Assembly: GCA_964534705.1 (NCBI GenBank)
Contig: CAZHPY010000027.1
Span: 1-18,785 of the forward strand
DNA length: 18,785 nucleotides
Source: CAZHPY01 sp964534705
Lineage (GTDB): Bacteria; Omnitrophota; Gorgyraeia; 2-01-FULL-45-10
Direction of reading: 5' to 3'
Part shown: positions 15,435 through 18,785 of the stretch, piece after piece
Position numbering within the stretch: position 1 is the stretch's first letter
How the letters are laid out: every line of letters begins with the position of its first letter
Notes under the pieces: model-generated
Database searches by the model: none
Told to the model about the DNA's origin: nothing
Seen by the model: only the letters and a program-made list of their open reading frames with translations
Translations under genes and position numbers: made by a program

Positions 15435-15836
15435 CTAACCAGTCTTTCTTAATATATATGTTCCGGCGTCCATCCGGTTGAATACCCTGTAGCCTTGCAG
15501 GGTAAAACCTTTTGTCTTATAAACAAAAATATATTCCGGATCTTCCTTCTCGATAAAAGGGTAGAGATAATAACGCAGCCGCCTGTGCTCGATCGAGTAG
15601 CCCTCGATCCCGATAGCCTTGTACGTTGCCGGACCCTTTATAGAATCTTTGCAGAATTTAATAAATGCATATAATTCTTTACCTGTTACATGCGCACGTT
15701 TTTCTTCGGTAGATAACCTGGCAAGGGATCCATATTCATTTAACAGGCCTTTTTTAAAATACGGCCTTATTAAAAATATGACCCAGACAATGATCCAGGC
15801 CGCCAATATGATCCTTACTACCAGTTTCTTATCCAT
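15435..15836 (-). CDS. Small single-TM protein with extracytoplasmic domain
   Basis: 133 residues from the ATG at 15836, one base after the stop of the upstream GT2 gene; a longer frame to 15881 lies inside that gene. It has a basic start, one strong membrane helix (about 5-24), then a soluble domain of about 105 residues predicted outside the membrane. The stretch RRLRYYLYPF...PEYIFVYKTKGF resembles the extracytoplasmic tails of some GT-C enzymes, where an RYxLYP and YIFVY pattern is common. It is wedged between the DPM1-like enzyme and the GT-C enzyme, so an accessory or split-off domain of the GT-C enzyme is a fair inference. Not a family I can name. Confidence 0.75.
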   Translation of the reverse strand: MDKKLVVRIILAAWIIVWVIFLIRPYFKKGLLNEYGSLARLSTEEKRAHVTGKELYAFIKFCKDSIKGPATYKAIGIEGYSIEHRRLRYYLYPFIEKEDPEYIFVYKTKGFTLQGYRVFNRMDAGTYILRKTG

Positions 15837-15837
15837 A

Positions 15838-16536
15838 CTAATCCACAAACCTGTACTTGAGAAGCGCCCACAACGCGCCAAAACCGTGCCTCCAGTTTAT
15901 CTTCTTCCCTTCCGCGTAATTTCTGCCGTAATAGGATATCGGCATTTCGTATATTCTCAGGCCCTTATTCTTGAGGATCTTCGCCGTCAGTTCCGGCTCT
16001 ACTGAAAAATCATCGCTCTTTATGTTTATACCGGCTATTACGTCCGCCTTGAACATCTTATAACAGGTTTCCATATCAGAAAGGGTCGTATTGTACATGA
16101 GGTTGGTAAGGAACGTGAGAAGATCGTTGCCTATCCTGTGCCAGAAAAGATGCACCCTTTGCGGTTTTCCGCCTGACAGCCTGGAACCATAAACGACATC
16201 GGCAACGCCGTCACGTATGGGTCCTATCATTTCGATGAATTCATTAGGATCGTATTCCAGGTCCGCATCCTGGATCACGGCAACATCACCCGTTACGCCC
16301 TTAAAGCCTGTCCGCAAGGCAGCGCCCTTGCCCATATTGCTGTCATGGAAAAAAAGCCGGACCCTGCTGTCAAATTTTGTATTTTTTAAGAGGTCCCTGG
16401 TGCCATCCGTCGAATGATCGTCTACGACTATAAGTTCTTTTACAATATCCAGCTTCAGGACTTTATCGATTATTTTTAATACCGTATCCTTCTCATTATA
16501 TACCGGCATTACAACAGATAATATTTGCTCCGCCAT
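15838..16536 (-). CDS. GT2 glycosyltransferase, DPM1/polyprenyl-phosphate-sugar synthase-like
   Basis: 232 residues from the ATG at 16536; AAGGAG lies five bases upstream, while a longer frame to 16587 runs through repeat-like DNA. The GT-A fold shows VVMPVYNE (8-15), VVDDHSTDGT (37-46) and the metal site QDADLEYDP (89-97). YGSRLSGG (116-123) and the METCYK motif (155-160) are typical of DPM1-type enzymes that load a sugar from a nucleotide onto polyprenyl phosphate. There is no C-terminal membrane pair, as in the soluble DPM1 subgroup. The next two genes, a one-TM protein and a GT-C enzyme, are the natural users of the product. Confidence 0.88.
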   Translation of the reverse strand: MAEQILSVVMPVYNEKDTVLKIIDKVLKLDIVKELIVVDDHSTDGTRDLLKNTKFDSRVRLFFHDSNMGKGAALRTGFKGVTGDVAVIQDADLEYDPNEFIEMIGPIRDGVADVVYGSRLSGGKPQRVHLFWHRIGNDLLTFLTNLMYNTTLSDMETCYKMFKADVIAGINIKSDDFSVEPELTAKILKNKGLRIYEMPISYYGRNYAEGKKINWRHGFGALWALLKYRFVD

Positions 16537-16541
16537 AACCT

Positions 16542-16547
16542 CTCCTT
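16542..16547 (-). promoter_or_regulatory. Ribosome binding site deciding the DPM1-like start
   Basis: AAGGAG five bases before the ATG at 16536. It favours the protein beginning MAEQILSV over the 17-residue longer version. Confidence 0.6.
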
Positions 16548-16593
16548 CTTTACGCCCGACGCCCAACGCAGCACACACAGCACCCAAACATAC

Positions 16594-16624
16594 TTGTCTC
16601 TTGTCTCTTTGTCACTTTGTCTCC
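16594..16624. repeat. GTCTC/TTTGTC short repeat at a gene end
   Basis: Repeated TTGTCTC and TTTGTC units. Bases 16605-16624 match 9871-9890 inside udg at 19 of 20 positions in the same orientation. Read on the minus strand, the unit supplies the last codons (GAG ACA AAG) and the TGA stop of the WaaE-like gene. Confidence 0.7.
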
Positions 16625-17373
16625 CCTAACATTTCTTGATATTTCACATACGACATAAGCTGATAAAGGCCGTCTCCATACGCTATCATAAACCCTACTA
16701 TGCCGTCCATAAAACCCTTTTCCCAGAAATAACTCTTTAAAAATCTTGTCACAAATTTTCTGTAAACTTTCAGGAAGCCTATCCTGCGTTTCTCCTGGAA
16801 CCACTTTTTTGCTTCCAGCGTGGTCTGGTTGTTCAGGCTAGCGAAGAAATCATGAAAATCCCTGTAGGAATAATGGACTATATCGCCTTTTAAAAACCTG
16901 CCGCAAGTCCCGTGATATATTATCCTGGGATGGACGCCTTTTTCTTCATACCTGACGATCCTCTTGTCAAACAACCTGTCTTTACTGGCAGGATACCAGC
17001 CGCCATATTTTATCCAATGCTTGCCTATATATGTCTTTATCGGTACGCAAAAGACAACGTCTTTTATGGGTCCTTTGAAGATCTGGATCAATTCCCCTGC
17101 AAGCTCGGGGCTCACCCTCTCGTCTGCATCGAGGCTCAATACCCAGTCATTCTTTGCAAGGCTGTATGCATAGTTCCTGTGCGCGCCCTCCACGTCCATT
17201 TTCTTTGAGAATATCCTGCCGGTGAACTGCCTTGCGATATCCACGGTCTTGTCAGTGCTATTGTCGTCGAGAACGATTATCTCGTCAGCCCATGATACGC
17301 TTTTCAGGCAGTCGGCTATGTTATCTTCCTCATTTTTGGTTATAACAACGACTGAAACAGGGGCTTTGTCCAT
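16612..17373 (-). CDS. GT2 glycosyltransferase, WaaE/KdtX-like LPS core type
   Basis: 253 residues. VVVITKNEEDNI (8-19), VLDDNSTDKT (34-43) and LSLDADERV (79-87) define the GT-A nucleotide and metal site. KDRLFDK (131-137), GVHPRI (146-151) and HYSYRDF (167-173) are characteristic of the WaaE group that adds glucose to inner-core heptose of LPS. The C-terminal 80 residues are basic and aromatic, which fits peripheral membrane binding. The gene ends in a short repeat tract that gives GETK and the stop, so the terminal residues may have been replaced by the repeat. It lies 16 bp after the rhamnosyltransferase-like gene. Confidence 0.87.
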   Translation of the reverse strand: MDKAPVSVVVITKNEEDNIADCLKSVSWADEIIVLDDNSTDKTVDIARQFTGRIFSKKMDVEGAHRNYAYSLAKNDWVLSLDADERVSPELAGELIQIFKGPIKDVVFCVPIKTYIGKHWIKYGGWYPASKDRLFDKRIVRYEEKGVHPRIIYHGTCGRFLKGDIVHYSYRDFHDFFASLNNQTTLEAKKWFQEKRRIGFLKVYRKFVTRFLKSYFWEKGFMDGIVGFMIAYGDGLYQLMSYVKYQEMLGETK

Positions 17374-17389
17374 GCGTTATACCCTTTCC

Positions 17390-18403
17390 TCAATAATAAT
17401 GTACCTGCGCTTTGTGGATAAAATACAACTTTTCCAGTAAATTAGCAAACCTTTTGTCCGATACATAGATCTGGCTGAACTTCTTCTTTTTAAATAATAT
17501 CTTAAATAAAGTGCTCAGATAGAAACCCTTCTTATATTCAGCCTGTATTATGTTGGAATGCTGCGGCAAGGCCAGGCGGTTCTTTGAGAATACCCACACC
17601 CAATAACCGTTCCTTACCGTCTTAAGCGCGTCGTTGTTAAACATCGCCAGCGTAAATTCATCTACAGGGTCCAGTATATAGGCTATCCATCTGCGCTTGC
17701 CCCACCTGAATTCATAGATCTGCCTGTTACGCTCGAAATTCTCGTCAAAAACGCTGTCGCGGCCGAACGAAGATCCTTCCCTGTGATAAACATACGCCCC
17801 GCAGGCCCTCACGCACAGGAAGCCTTCTTTTATCGCGCGGCGGGAATAATCGGTATCCTCAAAATTCCCCATTCCGTATATCTCGTCAAAAACACCGATC
17901 TTTTCAATAACGCTCCTCTTGACCATCATGCAAAAGCCTATGGCAGAACCTATCTCTACGTATTTTCCATGAAACTCAGTTAGTTTTGCGGCATAGGATT
18001 CTATGGGTTCGCCTTTAGCCGGTTTCTGCCCCAGGTTGTTGCTTGAAGGATTGACAAGCCCTATATGAGGAACGGCCTGAGCAACAGCGATCATCTCGCT
18101 AAGCCAGCCTTTTGTAACCAGCGTATCGTTGTTCAATAAGCATACGTATGGGGCATCCGACAATCTTAACCCCTGGTTTGCCGCCTTTACGAACCCGAGG
18201 TTCTTCTCATTCCTTACAACCATCGCTTTATGCCCAAGCAGCCCTTTAAGGCTTTCGAGATATTTTTTTGTTTCATCGTTGCTGGCATTATCTATTATGA
18301 TCAGCCTGTAATCGACATCGGCCGTATTAACGATCACCGATTCTACGCAATCTTTTGTAAAGGCCGGCTGATTCCATACTGCTATGACTATATCGCACCT
18401 CAT
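17390..18403 (-). CDS. GT2 glycosyltransferase, WbbL/rhamnosyltransferase-like
   Basis: 337 residues. DIVIAVWNQP (4-13), IIDNASND (36-43) and the metal site LLNNDT (89-94) fit GT2. GFCMMVKRSVIEKIGVFDE and GMGNFEDTDYSRRA (177-190), with the Glu182-Asp183 pair as likely base, are the usual acceptor-side signature of rhamnosyl-like transferases in O-antigen and core synthesis. The C-terminal 120 residues are an extra region with no motif I recognise. The start overlaps the upstream heptosyltransferase stop as ATGA. Confidence 0.87.
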   Translation of the reverse strand: MRCDIVIAVWNQPAFTKDCVESVIVNTADVDYRLIIIDNASNDETKKYLESLKGLLGHKAMVVRNEKNLGFVKAANQGLRLSDAPYVCLLNNDTLVTKGWLSEMIAVAQAVPHIGLVNPSSNNLGQKPAKGEPIESYAAKLTEFHGKYVEIGSAIGFCMMVKRSVIEKIGVFDEIYGMGNFEDTDYSRRAIKEGFLCVRACGAYVYHREGSSFGRDSVFDENFERNRQIYEFRWGKRRWIAYILDPVDEFTLAMFNNDALKTVRNGYWVWVFSKNRLALPQHSNIIQAEYKKGFYLSTLFKILFKKKKFSQIYVSDKRFANLLEKLYFIHKAQVHYY

Positions 18404-18785
18404 AACAACGATCTCACCTTTCCATAAACCTCATCGACGCCTATATCCTCAAGGCATCTTTTATTATTAAAGCATCCCTTAAAACGAAAGTTCTCATAAC
18501 ACGGCCTGCAGGGCAGGTCTTTTTTTACGACAATGTGCTTCTCGGATGGAGGATATGGCCCGTAAACCCTTTCGTCTACAGGCCCGAATATCGACACCGT
18601 GCTTACACCAAGAGCAACGGCCATGTGGAGCGGACCGCCGTCGTTACATATCAGCATCTTAAGCCCTTTTATTGTAAGCGCCAATTCTTCAAGGCCCATC
18701 TTTCCCGTCATGTCTGTTATATTGCCGCTCTTGGCTTCATTAATGACCTCTTCCGCAAGCGCCTTTTCCTGCGCGCCGCCCAAAA
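18400..18785 (-). CDS. GT9 ADP-heptose:LPS heptosyltransferase (N-terminus beyond window)
   Basis: Only the C-terminal 128 or so residues are in the window, and the frame is open to the edge. The first complete codon at 18783 is TTG and probably codes for an internal Leu within LGGAQEKALAEE, so no start is present. The GT9 motif CNDGGPLHMAVALGV, followed by VSIFGPVDERVYGPYPP, is the ADP-heptose binding region of WaaC/WaaF. The cysteine-rich tail CRPCY...GCFNNKRCLEDI is typical of the WaaF/RfaF side of the family. It transfers L-glycero-D-manno-heptose to LPS inner core at the cytoplasmic face of the inner membrane. GmhB in the same series supports a heptose pathway. Confidence 0.92.
   Translation of the reverse strand, partial: LGGAQEKALAEEVINEAKSGNITDMTGKMGLEELALTIKGLKMLICNDGGPLHMAVALGVSTVSIFGPVDERVYGPYPPSEKHIVVKKDLPCRPCYENFRFKGCFNNKRCLEDIGVDEVYGKVRSLL

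Overview
The window reads as a fragment of a Gram-negative bacterial chromosome. Lipopolysaccharide-type genes are present: a heptosyltransferase, a GmhB-type heptose phosphatase and several envelope glycosyltransferases. Base composition is intermediate, AUA and AGG codons are frequent, genes are packed tightly, and core metabolic genes share a strand with envelope genes. This would suit an uncultivated lineage such as Omnitrophota. That placement is an inference from overall style; no phylogenetic marker was compared.

Layout. At the left edge an STT3/PMT-like GT-C membrane protein (1-639, minus, cut by the window) is divergent from a membrane-anchored PpiD-like periplasmic chaperone that lacks its parvulin domain (690-1886, plus). 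Everything else, from 18785 down to 1883, lies on the minus strand as one nearly gap-free series. In transcription order it runs: (i) an envelope glycan block: GT9 heptosyltransferase (partial), rhamnosyltransferase-like GT2, WaaE-like GT2, DPM1-like GT2, small one-TM protein, GT-C integral membrane glycosyltransferase, a 635-bp tandem duplication holding two broken gene pieces, a Zn-ribbon methyltransferase, GmhB, and a CDP-paratose 2-epimerase-like SDR; (ii) a mixed housekeeping block: MGDG/diacylglycerol glycosyltransferase-like GT28, family 4 uracil-DNA glycosylase, PriA helicase, Fmt, and an unrecognised protein ending in a single CBS motif; (iii) a sugar/glycolysis block: two tandem GalT-like nucleotidylyltransferases and GAPDH. 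Four junctions are ATGA overlaps and several others overlap by 11-28 bp or are 1-28 bp apart, so translational coupling is likely. No stretch over 300 bp lacks a gene or gene remnant. I saw no tRNA, rRNA, CRISPR array, IS element or convincing rho-independent terminator.

How the genes work together. The GT2 enzymes and the heptosyltransferase would build an LPS core or surface glycan. The DPM1-like enzyme probably makes a polyprenyl-phosphate sugar that the adjacent GT-C enzyme uses outside the inner membrane. GmhB supplies the heptose pathway, and the SDR and methyltransferase would modify sugars. The GalT pair and GAPDH connect sugar phosphates to glycolysis.

The strongest unusual signals are the perfect 635-bp tandem duplication with 7-bp microhomology, the tandem GalT pair in which the upstream copy has Arg in place of the nucleophilic His, a short GTCTC/TTTGTC-type repeat found both inside the uracil-DNA glycosylase gene and at the end of a glycosyltransferase gene, and the orphan CBS protein.
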